This document shows positions 16,211 to 24,329 of a stretch of 50,377 nucleotides of DNA, piece after piece. The notes beneath the pieces are model-generated. The model saw nothing but the letters and a program-made list of their open reading frames with translations, was not told the origin of the DNA and made no database searches. Each line of letters starts with the position of its first letter. Position 1 is the first letter of the stretch. Position numbers and translations under genes: made by a program. This DNA comes from an uncultured Spirochaetaceae bacterium (GTDB lineage: Bacteria; Spirochaetota; Spirochaetia; Sphaerochaetales; Sphaerochaetaceae), in assembly GCA_944389025.1 (NCBI GenBank), contig CALXKU010000019.1:1-50377 (forward strand), in the 5' to 3' direction.

Positions 16211-17205
16211 TGCCAGAAAAACCATTACTAGAGGTAGTTGATTTAAAAAAACATTTTCCGATAGGCAATAAAAAGGAAGGTCGTGCAGTAAAAGCAGTTG
16301 ATGGAGTTTCTTTTTCCATTAACGAAGGCAAAACATTCGGATTGGTTGGCGAAAGCGGTTGTGGTAAGACCACTACTGGGAAGTGTATACTTCGTATCCA
16401 TACTCCAACTGCAGGGCAGATAATATATGATGGTGCTGACATCGCAACAATGGATGATAGGGAACTTTCACCAATCCGACGCGAAATACAGCTCATATTT
16501 CAGGATCCATATGGATCTTTGGATCCCCGGCAATCGATCGGTTCCATATTGAAAGAAGCCATAAGTGCAGATCATAAGCGGCATTCAAAGATTGAAATTA
16601 ATGAAAGAATCAGGGAATTGCTGGAAATGGTAGAACTCTCTTTCGAAATGAAAGATCGCTACCCACATGAGCTTTCAGGGGGGCAGAGACAGCGGCTTGG
16701 AATTGCCAGAGCCTTAGCCTGTAAACCGCGTTTAATCGTTTGTGATGAACCTGTCAGCGCACTTGATGTAAGCATTCAGGCTCAGATAATCAATCTTTTT
16801 AGAACACTTCAACAGAAACTTGGGCTTACATATCTTTTCATTGCACATGATCTTGCTGTTGTTAAGCATATTGCAGATGACATTGGGGTCATGTATCTTG
16901 GAACGCTTGTTGAGAAGATGAATGCCTCCGTATTTCACGAACGACCTCTTCACCCTTATACTCAAGCTCTTTTATCTGCTGTTCCTACAACGAACTATGA
17001 TGTCGAAAGGAAGAGGACAAGAATTGTCCTTGATGGTGAAGTTCCTAGCCCTGTGCATGCTCCATCCGGATGTCCATTTCATCCGCGTTGCCGATATGCG
17101 ACTGCTAAGTGTCGTGAAGAAAAACCTCAACTTAGAAGGATTGCGGATAATCATGATGTAGCCTGTCATTATGTCTTTGAAAATCTGAATAAAGGAGGAT
17201 GCTGA
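16210..17205 (+). CDS. peptide-type ABC transporter ATP-binding protein (DppF-like)
   Basis: A 331-residue ATPase with Walker A GESGCGKTT, signature LSGGQRQR and Walker B LIVCDEPVSALD, plus the C-terminal Cys-containing tail (SGCPFHPRCRYATAKC). SD AAGGAGG is 7 bases before ATG 16210. A TTG one codon earlier is less likely. It is last of the five transporter genes, and the crotonase gene starts two bases later, which ties the enzymes to the importer. Confidence 0.93.
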   Translation: MPEKPLLEVVDLKKHFPIGNKKEGRAVKAVDGVSFSINEGKTFGLVGESGCGKTTTGKCILRIHTPTAGQIIYDGADIATMDDRELSPIRREIQLIFQDPYGSLDPRQSIGSILKEAISADHKRHSKIEINERIRELLEMVELSFEMKDRYPHELSGGQRQRLGIARALACKPRLIVCDEPVSALDVSIQAQIINLFRTLQQKLGLTYLFIAHDLAVVKHIADDIGVMYLGTLVEKMNASVFHERPLHPYTQALLSAVPTTNYDVERKRTRIVLDGEVPSPVHAPSGCPFHPRCRYATAKCREEKPQLRRIADNHDVACHYVFENLNKGGC

Positions 17206-17206
17206 T

Positions 17207-17962
17207 ATGGGGAATTGGACATTTGAGAAGGAAGGAATATTCGTTTCTGCTAAAGAATCAGTTGTTACCATAAGAGTAAACAAGCCAGAGACTAAAAATG
17301 GAACAGATTGGAGAGCTCTATATGCGCTTTCAGAGGCTTACGAGAAAATTGGCAAGGATGATGAGCTAAGAGTAATAGTTTTGCGTGGAAATGGGGAGTA
17401 TTTCTATACAGGAGGGAGAGTAAATCCAAATGACCCTGAAGATAGCAAAATGTATGCTAAAGCAATAAGTGAGTCAGGAAAAGCAAAGAGTTCTATAAAT
17501 CTACCAGTTATAGCTGCCGTGGATGGGCATTGCCTTAAAGCAGGAATGGGATGGCTTATCAGTGCAGATTTGGCAATCGCCAGAAATGATGTGACTTTTG
17601 CCTTTCCCGAGGTTAGAATGGGCGGTGTTCCAATGATGGTTATGGCTGGATGCATGGGGCATATACCTAAGAAAATCGCTCTTAAGGCATATTATTCCAG
17701 TGAAGCATTTGATGCGGAAACGGCTTTAAGATTCGGATTGATAAACGAAGTTGTCAGTGCTTCGGAATTTGAAGAAGTCCTTGATCGGTATATCCGTATG
17801 ATTATTGATAACCCAAAAGCACTTATCCAGATGACTCATGACGCATACTATACGATGGAGGCCATGACGTCAAAGCAAGAGAGGGTTGCATGGGCCAGAA
17901 AGGCGCTTGCTGAGCAGGTACTACCACAGATGTCCAAAGAAAAGCAGTCTTATAATGTGTGA
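17207..17962 (+). CDS. enoyl-CoA hydratase/isomerase (crotonase) family protein
   Basis: A 251-residue crotonase fold protein. The CoA-binding and oxyanion-hole features are visible as AAVDGHCLKAGMG and SADLAIARNDVTFAFPEVRMGGVP. The second catalytic Glu (PE motif) is present, but the first, normally in the GGGxEL stretch, is replaced in the MGWLISAD segment. Hydratase activity is therefore not certain, and isomerase, decarboxylase or hydrolase activity is possible. SD AAGGAGG precedes the ATG. It sits between the importer and an aldo/keto reductase. Confidence 0.87.
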   Translation: MGNWTFEKEGIFVSAKESVVTIRVNKPETKNGTDWRALYALSEAYEKIGKDDELRVIVLRGNGEYFYTGGRVNPNDPEDSKMYAKAISESGKAKSSINLPVIAAVDGHCLKAGMGWLISADLAIARNDVTFAFPEVRMGGVPMMVMAGCMGHIPKKIALKAYYSSEAFDAETALRFGLINEVVSASEFEEVLDRYIRMIIDNPKALIQMTHDAYYTMEAMTSKQERVAWARKALAEQVLPQMSKEKQSYNV

Positions 17963-17969
17963 GGATGTT

Positions 17970-18980
17970 ATGGAGTACATATACCTGCAAGGGACTGATT
18001 TATATGTTTCCCGGATTGCTCTTGGTTGTGGTTTCCGCGGCCTGTGGTCGGTAAGTGAAGCTGTTAGAACAATAGAATGTGCAATTGAAAATGGAATCAA
18101 TTTCATAGATTGTGCAAATATATATCGGTTAAGATCTGGTGAATATGCGGAGCGTGCACTAGGTGAGGCAATAAGGCATAAAAGGGATAAAGTGGTAATT
18201 ACTTCAAAACTTGGTGCCCCGACCATGACTGATGATGGAGTATATCTTGCGGGGGCTTCCCCAAAAGTAATGGAAAAATGTCTGGACGATACTTTATCCA
18301 GAATGAAGACTGATTATCTTGACGTCTATTTGCTTCACGGACCTGATAAGAATACGCAAATTTCCGATATCGTGGATACGTTTAATCGTATGATTAAAAA
18401 GGGGAAAATCAGGTATTATGGGTTTTGTAATTGCGAGTTTTCATACATAAGTGATGCTTGCAATTATGCCTCTTCTCAAGGGCTTCATAAACCTGCAATC
18501 GTCCAGGGGGCATATAATCTTATTAATCGTAGTGCGGAAGCGGATTTATTTCCATACTTGAATGACCAAGAAATTTCTTTCATGGCGTATAGCCCTCTTG
18601 CTGCGGGACTATTGAGCAATGTGTTCCTGGATCGAGAATTTCCTGAGAAGTCTACATGGGCACATGATGGGTATTACAGGAAATATCTGTCACATATTTA
18701 TAAAGGAAGGATATTGGATATTGCTAAGTATTTGGGAAAACTTTCTAGAGAAAAGAACTGTCCTGTTTCCACCATTGCTATATCCTGGATCATGAAAAAT
18801 AAGCATTGCTCTGTTTGTGTAACAGGGGCGGACATGCCAGATGAGGTAATTGAAAATCTTTCATATGCTAGTGTTGTTTTTGAAGCATCTGAACTTGATA
18901 TGCTTTCAACTCTTTCATATGGATTATGCGAGAAGCTTACAAAACCTTATGTGGTTTCACGGATTGAAGAATTGGAATGA
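17970..18980 (+). CDS. aldo/keto reductase
   Basis: A 336-residue NAD(P)H-dependent AKR with the canonical residues present: Asp and Tyr in FIDCANIY, Lys in VVITSKLG and His in VYLLHGPD. This contrasts with the diverged ferredoxin-AKR at 6.6 kb. GAGG lies 7 bases before the chosen ATG, and longer in-frame extensions reach back into the crotonase gene. It probably interconverts a carbonyl and alcohol intermediate of the same pathway. Substrate unknown. Confidence 0.9.
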   Translation: MEYIYLQGTDLYVSRIALGCGFRGLWSVSEAVRTIECAIENGINFIDCANIYRLRSGEYAERALGEAIRHKRDKVVITSKLGAPTMTDDGVYLAGASPKVMEKCLDDTLSRMKTDYLDVYLLHGPDKNTQISDIVDTFNRMIKKGKIRYYGFCNCEFSYISDACNYASSQGLHKPAIVQGAYNLINRSAEADLFPYLNDQEISFMAYSPLAAGLLSNVFLDREFPEKSTWAHDGYYRKYLSHIYKGRILDIAKYLGKLSREKNCPVSTIAISWIMKNKHCSVCVTGADMPDEVIENLSYASVVFEASELDMLSTLSYGLCEKLTKPYVVSRIEELE

Positions 18981-19073
18981 CTGTAAGTTTTTTATCCCCC
19001 TGGAGGCAAGAACTAACAGCTTCTTACGGATGTTTTACGGGACTTGATATTTTGTTATCTAGAGGTGGTTATT

Positions 19074-20303
19074 GTGAGAATACATGAACAGAATACACAT
19101 GCTTGGAAAATTTTCATAATGTGTTGCTGTATTTCTGGGGCGGTAGCTGGAATGGTTGTCCATTGTAAGGGTATTTTTTATACTCCCGCTGCAAAATCAT
19201 TGGGAGTCAGCCCAACCCAGTTTGCAACTTATTCCGCATTTGGCAGCCTTGCCGGTGTATTCGCCATGCCTATCGTTACCAGGTTGTTTAATGAAAAACC
19301 TCTTAAAAAAATTTTGCTTTTATATTTGGGTCTTTTTTGCTCATCGGAGATTCTTATGGCATTTGTGACAAAAATGTGGCAATGCTATCTTCTTGGAATC
19401 ATGCAGGGGCTTGTTTCCTCTTTCCTCACCGTATATCCGATAGCATATCTTCTGAGAAACTGGTTTACCCGCAAGCGAGGTCTTGTCACCGGTGCTGCAA
19501 CAATGTTTGCTGGATTATTTTCAAGTATAATGAATATGGTTCTGAGTTTTTTAATAGACCAGTTTGGTTGGCGCATGACATATGCGATTACAGGCTTATC
19601 AGCTTTTATGCTCTCTTCCATACCTGTTTTACTTTTTGCTGTGAGAAAACCCTCTGATATTGGATTGGAGCCTTATGGGGGATACGAAAATAAAGCAGTT
19701 GAAAATGAAATGGATGAGCAAAAAAAGTCTACCAAGGGGTTATTCATTTCTCTTATACCCGTACTTATTCTGACTTTCTCTTTTTATATGGCGACAGGAT
19801 ACAATCAGCATTTGTCGAATTATGCACAGCTGTTAGGATTGAGTTCACTTTTTGGGGCTTCCCTGATTTCCGTTTGCATGCTTGGAAATACCATAAGCAA
19901 GCTTATTTTGGGAATTCTCAATGACAGAATTGGCGTATATGTGACTTCTTCATTGACGGTTCTTACGATGATGGCATCATTTCTTATTTTGATGATGGAG
20001 TCCACCAATGTTATTTTGTTATATTGTGCCGCGATATTCCTTGGGCAATCGACAGCTTTCATCGTTGTACAGATTCCTTTACTCTTAAGTGATCAGTATG
20101 CGGTTCAAGCCGAGTATGAGAAGTGCCTTTCATCTGTAATGATGGTTGGATCGTTAACAAGTGCCATGAATAACATCATAATAAATTTCCTATACACGGA
20201 AAGTGGTTCGTACAAACTAGGACACGGGCTATCAGCTTTGATGCTTTTACTCTGTGCATCAATGATCATATATTTGTATAAGAGAAAGAAACTGCTGAAA
20301 TGA
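19074..20303 (+). CDS. major facilitator superfamily transporter (oxalate/formate-antiporter-like)
   Basis: A 409-residue protein with about 12 hydrophobic segments. The MFS loop 2-3 region and the motif KILLLYLGL follow helix 2, and NWFTRKRGLVTGAA resembles the loop of OFA-type monocarboxylate carriers. A GTG start at 19074 with AGAGGTGG 5 bases before it is preferred over the TTG at 19044. Placed at the end of the GntR-linked operon, it may export an acid product or import a second substrate. Confidence 0.87.
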   Translation: MRIHEQNTHAWKIFIMCCCISGAVAGMVVHCKGIFYTPAAKSLGVSPTQFATYSAFGSLAGVFAMPIVTRLFNEKPLKKILLLYLGLFCSSEILMAFVTKMWQCYLLGIMQGLVSSFLTVYPIAYLLRNWFTRKRGLVTGAATMFAGLFSSIMNMVLSFLIDQFGWRMTYAITGLSAFMLSSIPVLLFAVRKPSDIGLEPYGGYENKAVENEMDEQKKSTKGLFISLIPVLILTFSFYMATGYNQHLSNYAQLLGLSSLFGASLISVCMLGNTISKLILGILNDRIGVYVTSSLTVLTMMASFLILMMESTNVILLYCAAIFLGQSTAFIVVQIPLLLSDQYAVQAEYEKCLSSVMMVGSLTSAMNNIIINFLYTESGSYKLGHGLSALMLLLCASMIIYLYKRKKLLK

Positions 20304-20383
20304 CTGTTAATTTCTGCTGTAACTCAATAGGACATTCTTCTTATTCATTTAACATTCTAAAACTGATTGTTTGGAGGTTCATC

Positions 20384-21193
20384 ATGAATGTTGATGAGTA
20401 TGAAGCGTATCTTAGGAAGAATACGGATTTTGCGGAGAATACTATACTCTCTTATGTTTCTGCGGTTAGGCAGTATTACGGAATGTATAGTGTGTTGGGA
20501 CATAGAAATCTAAAGATGTATAAATCATTCCTAATTGAGAACTATAAACCTAAGACTGTTAATCTACGGCTTAATGCGATTAACTGTTATCTGGAATGCA
20601 TTCATAAGGAGAGGTGGAAGCAGCCTTTCATTAAGATTCAGCAGAAACCGTTTCTGGAGAATGTGATAAGTGAGGCTGACTACTCCTATTTCAAGACATG
20701 TCTGAAAAATGACGGGGAGCTGTACTGGTATTTCGTAATAAGGTTTCTTGCGGCAACGGGCGCAAGGATTAGCGAGCTCGTGCAGATCAAGGTGGAGCAT
20801 GTGAGACTCGGGCATCTCGACCTTTACTCTAAAGGGGGAAAGCTGAGGAGGATATACATTCCCCGAGCTCTGAGAGATGAGGCCCTTGCCTGGTTTGAGG
20901 GGCGAGGCCTTTCTAGCGGATTCATATTTCTTAACAGATCGGGAGTCAGAATTACCACGCGTGGCATTGCGGGGCAGCTTAAGAAGTTCGCCGTACGTTA
21001 CGGCATAGATCCCAAGGTCGTTTATCCTCACTCGTTCAGGCATCGTTTTGCAAAAAGTTTTCTCGAACGCTCAGGGGATATCGCATTCCTTGCCGATCTT
21101 ATGGGACATGAGAGCATAGAGACTACAAGGATATATCTTAGAAAGACGAGTACTGAGCAGAGGGAGATTGTTGATAACGTAATAGACTGGTAA
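20384..21193 (+). CDS. tyrosine recombinase/integrase
   Basis: A 269-residue site-specific recombinase. An N-terminal SAM-like core-binding domain (about 1-85) precedes the catalytic domain with the full set: R128 (GARISEL), K150 (YSKGGKLRR), H216 and R219 (HSFRHRF), H242 (MGHESIETT) and nucleophile Y251. SD GGAGG precedes ATG 20384. The length and lack of an arm-binding domain resemble XerC/D-like and DNA-inversion recombinases rather than phage integrases. No obvious inverted-repeat target was seen next to it. It follows the A+T-richer operon and precedes housekeeping-type genes. Confidence 0.92.
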   Translation: MNVDEYEAYLRKNTDFAENTILSYVSAVRQYYGMYSVLGHRNLKMYKSFLIENYKPKTVNLRLNAINCYLECIHKERWKQPFIKIQQKPFLENVISEADYSYFKTCLKNDGELYWYFVIRFLAATGARISELVQIKVEHVRLGHLDLYSKGGKLRRIYIPRALRDEALAWFEGRGLSSGFIFLNRSGVRITTRGIAGQLKKFAVRYGIDPKVVYPHSFRHRFAKSFLERSGDIAFLADLMGHESIETTRIYLRKTSTEQREIVDNVIDW

Positions 21194-21236
21194 GCGTATA
21201 CTATAATTTTAAACTGGATATTTCAGGAGGAGAGAA

Positions 21237-22154
21237 ATGAGAATAATCGTAATAGGTGCGGGTGCGATGGGCAGCATATATGGTGGGCATCTCAGCCTGC
21301 ATAACGAGGTCCGTCTTGTCGATACCAATGAGAGTCTGATCGAAAGAGTCAGGGAGAATGGAATCACACTGGAAGAGAACGGGGTTGAGAATAAGTTCTT
21401 CCCATCTATTTCAACCGGGGCAGAGGATTTTGGAAAGGCGGATTTAGTGATACTTTTCACAAAAGCCATGTATTCCGCCGCGGCCATTGAGAATGTCATG
21501 TGCGCTGTAGGGGAAGGGACGTATCTCATGACGCTTCAGAACGGGGCAGGGCATGAGGCGGTCCTTTCACGTTTTGTAGATAAGAGTCATGTTATAATCG
21601 GAACAACGGAGGACAACGGTTCGTTGCTTTCTACGGGAGTCATACATCATGGAGGAAAGGGGGTGACAAACATTGGTCTTGCCTCTGGAAATGATACTAA
21701 TGTACTTTGTCGAATAAAGGAGGTTTTTGACAGCTGCGGCTTTTCCGTACGTATCCACGAAAACATTCAGCAGCTCATCTGGGATAAGCTCATGACGAAT
21801 GTCTCCCTTTCAGTTCTTACTGCGATACTCCAGTCGGACATGTCATTCATCAGCCGTGATAAGAGTGCGTTCGAAATCTGCAAGAAGCTCATAGAAGAGG
21901 CTGTGACGGTTGCAAAGGCGATGGGCCTTTCTTTCGACCTTTCATCTGTGATTGAGAAGGTGAGAAGTACGAGTGAGAACAATCCCGGAGGCTACACTTC
22001 GATAATGATGGACATAAAGAACGGAAGAAAGAGTGAGGTCGACACCATAAGCGGTGCTGTGGTTAGGAAGGCGCATGAGCTCGGAATACCCGTCCCACAC
22101 CATGAGATGGCGGTATCGCTGATTCACGCGCTTGAGAACGTGAGACGGAGTTGA
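21237..22154 (+). CDS. panE: 2-dehydropantoate 2-reductase (ketopantoate reductase)
   Basis: A 305-residue NADPH-dependent reductase of the PanE/ApbA family. The Rossmann motif GAGAMGS is at residues 7-13, and the catalytic region LIWDKLMTN has K184 and N188. A C-terminal GYTSIMMDIKNGRKSEVD segment matches the ketopantoate-binding motif with its Glu. It reduces ketopantoate in pantothenate/CoA synthesis, but several paralogues of this family act on other 2-keto acids, so the symbol is provisional. SD CAGGAGGAG precedes the ATG. Confidence 0.85.
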   Translation: MRIIVIGAGAMGSIYGGHLSLHNEVRLVDTNESLIERVRENGITLEENGVENKFFPSISTGAEDFGKADLVILFTKAMYSAAAIENVMCAVGEGTYLMTLQNGAGHEAVLSRFVDKSHVIIGTTEDNGSLLSTGVIHHGGKGVTNIGLASGNDTNVLCRIKEVFDSCGFSVRIHENIQQLIWDKLMTNVSLSVLTAILQSDMSFISRDKSAFEICKKLIEEAVTVAKAMGLSFDLSSVIEKVRSTSENNPGGYTSIMMDIKNGRKSEVDTISGAVVRKAHELGIPVPHHEMAVSLIHALENVRRS

Positions 22155-22166
22155 GAACAGCTTTCC

Positions 22167-22195
22167 TTGACCCTTGCTTCTTCTGGTGAGATAAT
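22167..22195 (+). promoter_or_regulatory. sigma-70-type promoter of lacI-family gene
   Basis: TTGACC (22167-22172) and GATAAT (22190-22195) are spaced by 17 bases. The transcription start would fall inside the palindrome that follows. Confidence 0.65.
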
Positions 22196-22197
22196 AT

Positions 22198-22211
22198 TGT
22201 AATCGATTGCA
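22198..22211 (+). promoter_or_regulatory. LacI-type operator (autoregulatory)
   Basis: TGTAATCGATTGCA is a 14-bp near-perfect palindrome (one mismatch) with the central CG typical of LacI/GalR operators. It lies on the predicted start point of the regulator's own gene. Confidence 0.65.
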
Positions 22212-22227
22212 CACTCTGGAGGATTCT

Positions 22228-23235
22228 GTGACAATTTACGATATAGCAAAGGAAGCGGGGGTTTCTGCCGCAACGGTATCGCGGGTAATAAACAATCGTC
22301 CTGGTATTAAGCAAAGCACCCGAGAAGAGGTTTATAGGATTCTGGAGAAATACAGTTTCTCCGTCAGTGCCACTGCCCGCGGCCTTGTGAGGCAGAGTAG
22401 CATGATGATAGGCCTGCTCATATCCGATATAAGGAATCTGCATTATACGGAAGGGGCATACATAATCGAGAGGGAAATGCTTAAGGATGGATATTGCTCG
22501 CTCATAATGAATACCGGTGTTAGCCCATCGGACATGGCATGTGCGATAAGAACGCTTTCCGAGCGCCGTGTCGATGGTGCGGTTCTCATAGGATCTGCAT
22601 TCGCAAATGATGAGGTGAAACGGGCTATCGAGACCTATATGAGGGATATTCCATTCGTGATAGAGAACGGAAGAATGGATCTTGATAACGTGGTCGAGAT
22701 CCTTGCCGATGATAAGCTGGGCTCATTCAAAGCCGCTCGTTACCTCGCCGCAGAAAAGAGGGAAAGACTCTGTTTCGTAAACAGCAATGATACTCCATCA
22801 AACAGGCTGAAAGTCGAAGGCTTCCTGGATGCCACAGGAGGGGATGGGATTGTAATCGATTCTGTTCCAGACAGTTATGATGGAGGATATGATGCGACAA
22901 TGACGGCTCTGAGGGAGCATCCTGGTATTGACGGGATAATATATGCTGTCGATATCCTCGCCCTTGGCGGGGTTAGGGCAATAAGGGACATCGGCCTCTC
23001 AATCCCTGGTGATATCTCGGTTTTCGGTTTTGATAACAGCCCTTATGCATACATCTCAAATCCGAGGTTAAGCAGCATAGATTCACGCCTTAACGAGCTG
23101 TCGATAACCTCTGCAAAAGCACTGAAAAGACTTATTAGAAAGGAACAGGTGGAGAAGAGCATTCTCTTTCCACCTGATCTCGTCTTAAGAGAGACGACCC
23201 TCTCTGCACTCGCTTCCGAGCCGGACTCCCCATAG
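22228..23235 (+). CDS. LacI-family transcriptional regulator
   Basis: A 335-residue repressor. The N-terminal helix-turn-helix reads TIYDIAKEAGVSAATVSRVIN, with the hinge helix in the region ARGLVRQ. It is followed by a periplasmic-binding-protein-like sugar sensor (IGLLISDIRN; ISVFGFDNSPYAY). A GTG start at 22228 is chosen because TGGAGGA lies 4-5 bases before it and an upstream TTG lies within the operator. The end overlaps the convergent oxidoreductase gene by 51 bases. Its target may include that gene, which would be a sugar-linked function. Confidence 0.92.
   Translation: MTIYDIAKEAGVSAATVSRVINNRPGIKQSTREEVYRILEKYSFSVSATARGLVRQSSMMIGLLISDIRNLHYTEGAYIIEREMLKDGYCSLIMNTGVSPSDMACAIRTLSERRVDGAVLIGSAFANDEVKRAIETYMRDIPFVIENGRMDLDNVVEILADDKLGSFKAARYLAAEKRERLCFVNSNDTPSNRLKVEGFLDATGGDGIVIDSVPDSYDGGYDATMTALREHPGIDGIIYAVDILALGGVRAIRDIGLSIPGDISVFGFDNSPYAYISNPRLSSIDSRLNELSITSAKALKRLIRKEQVEKSILFPPDLVLRETTLSALASEPDSP
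22849..22861 (+). promoter_or_regulatory. second copy of LacI operator core inside the gene
   Basis: ATTGTAATCGATT repeats 13 bases of the promoter operator (22196-22208) exactly, about 650 bp downstream within the regulator's coding region. It could be an auxiliary operator for DNA looping, or chance. Confidence 0.3.
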
Positions 23236-24189
23236 CGCCCTGTAGCTATCCATGAGGGAAAGCACGTCAAGCGTTGTCTGCCACGGCATGCTCCTGCTCT
23301 CCGTGCGACCTTCCCTGATCGCCTCGACAGCCTCCAGAAGTTCGTACTCGAATCCGGTTGACGCATGCTTAAGGTTATGCTCTTCCTTCTTTGTCACCAC
23401 TCTTCCCTCGTATGTGAAAACCTCTATTTTGAGTGGATTGTTGACGTTATCAACTTCGATTCTTCCCTCTGTTCCATAGATGATGCCTTTTCTGTCTGAG
23501 AGCGTCTCAGTGTCTGTGAACATGCTGATCGCAACACCGTCCTCGGTTATCGCATCCATCGTTTCCCTTATGTCGGCACCAAGTGCGTTCTTGACGCATA
23601 GTCCTCCTATTTCTCTTATTTTACCATCCTTTAGGGCCATCAGGGCGAAGTTGATAGGGTAGACCGATATGTCAAGCATCGCGCCTCCTCCCATCTCAGG
23701 ATGCTCTATCCTTGGCTTCTTTGAAATAGTGTATCCCAGGTTCGCCGTTATGGATGTAACTCTTCCTATCGTGCCAGAATCGATTATGCTGTTTATAAGC
23801 GTTCTGGATGGCATGTAGCGTGTCCAGATTGCTTCCGCAACATAGAGGTTTTTCTCTTTTGCAAGAGCAAATACCTTCTCGGCCTCGGCCCTGTTAACCG
23901 TGAATGATTTCTCGCAGAGGACGGGTTTGCCCGCCTTTAATGCGGCTATCATATGATCTTTATGAAGGCTTGTAATCGTTGCTATGTACACAAGACTGAC
24001 ATTTTCGTCATTAAAAAGGTCATCATAGCTTCCATAGCACTTCTCAGCCCTCCATTTCTTTCCGAAAGCCTCGGCCTTCGCCCTGTCTCTCGAGGCAACC
24101 GCGTAGAGCGTTACGCCCTCGGTGTCTCTTACCGTCTCTGCCATCTGTTCTGCGATATGTCCGCAACCAATTATTCCAACATTAAACAT
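23185..24189 (-). CDS. Gfo/Idh/MocA family oxidoreductase
   Basis: A 334-residue NAD(P)-dependent dehydrogenase. The Rossmann fingerprint GIIGCGHIAEQ is at the N terminus, and the family LCEKSFTVN segment stands where EKP is usual, with Lys retained. The C-terminal alpha/beta domain includes GGGAMLDISVYPINFA. It acts on sugars, inositols or related polyols, and the substrate is unknown. Its 3' end overlaps the LacI gene tail-to-tail by 51 bases. AAAGGAG is present upstream, but 15 bases from the ATG. Confidence 0.9.
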   Translation of the reverse strand: MFNVGIIGCGHIAEQMAETVRDTEGVTLYAVASRDRAKAEAFGKKWRAEKCYGSYDDLFNDENVSLVYIATITSLHKDHMIAALKAGKPVLCEKSFTVNRAEAEKVFALAKEKNLYVAEAIWTRYMPSRTLINSIIDSGTIGRVTSITANLGYTISKKPRIEHPEMGGGAMLDISVYPINFALMALKDGKIREIGGLCVKNALGADIRETMDAITEDGVAISMFTDTETLSDRKGIIYGTEGRIEVDNVNNPLKIEVFTYEGRVVTKKEEHNLKHASTGFEYELLEAVEAIREGRTESRSMPWQTTLDVLSLMDSYRALWGVRLGSECREGRLS

Positions 24190-24257
24190 ATGAGAGATTC
24201 TATACTCCTTTTTCTTATTTTCATAGAGAGGAGGTGAATATTGTGGGATGGCGAATC

Positions 24258-24287
24258 TTGGCGGGAATGGTGCATTAATGCTATCAT
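24258..24287 (+). promoter_or_regulatory. possible promoter of the outer-membrane gene cluster
   Basis: TTGGCG (24258-24263) and TATCAT (24282-24287) are spaced by 18 bases. A start near 24294 would leave a leader of about 36 bases before ATG 24330. The match is moderate. Confidence 0.35.
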
Positions 24288-24329
24288 GATATGGAATTAT
24301 TCCTTTGGGAGAAGATTCTGATAAGTGAT

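Noticed and set aside
20304-20383. Invertible-DNA repeats beside the tyrosine recombinase
   Set aside because: No convincing inverted-repeat pair was found on either side by eye.
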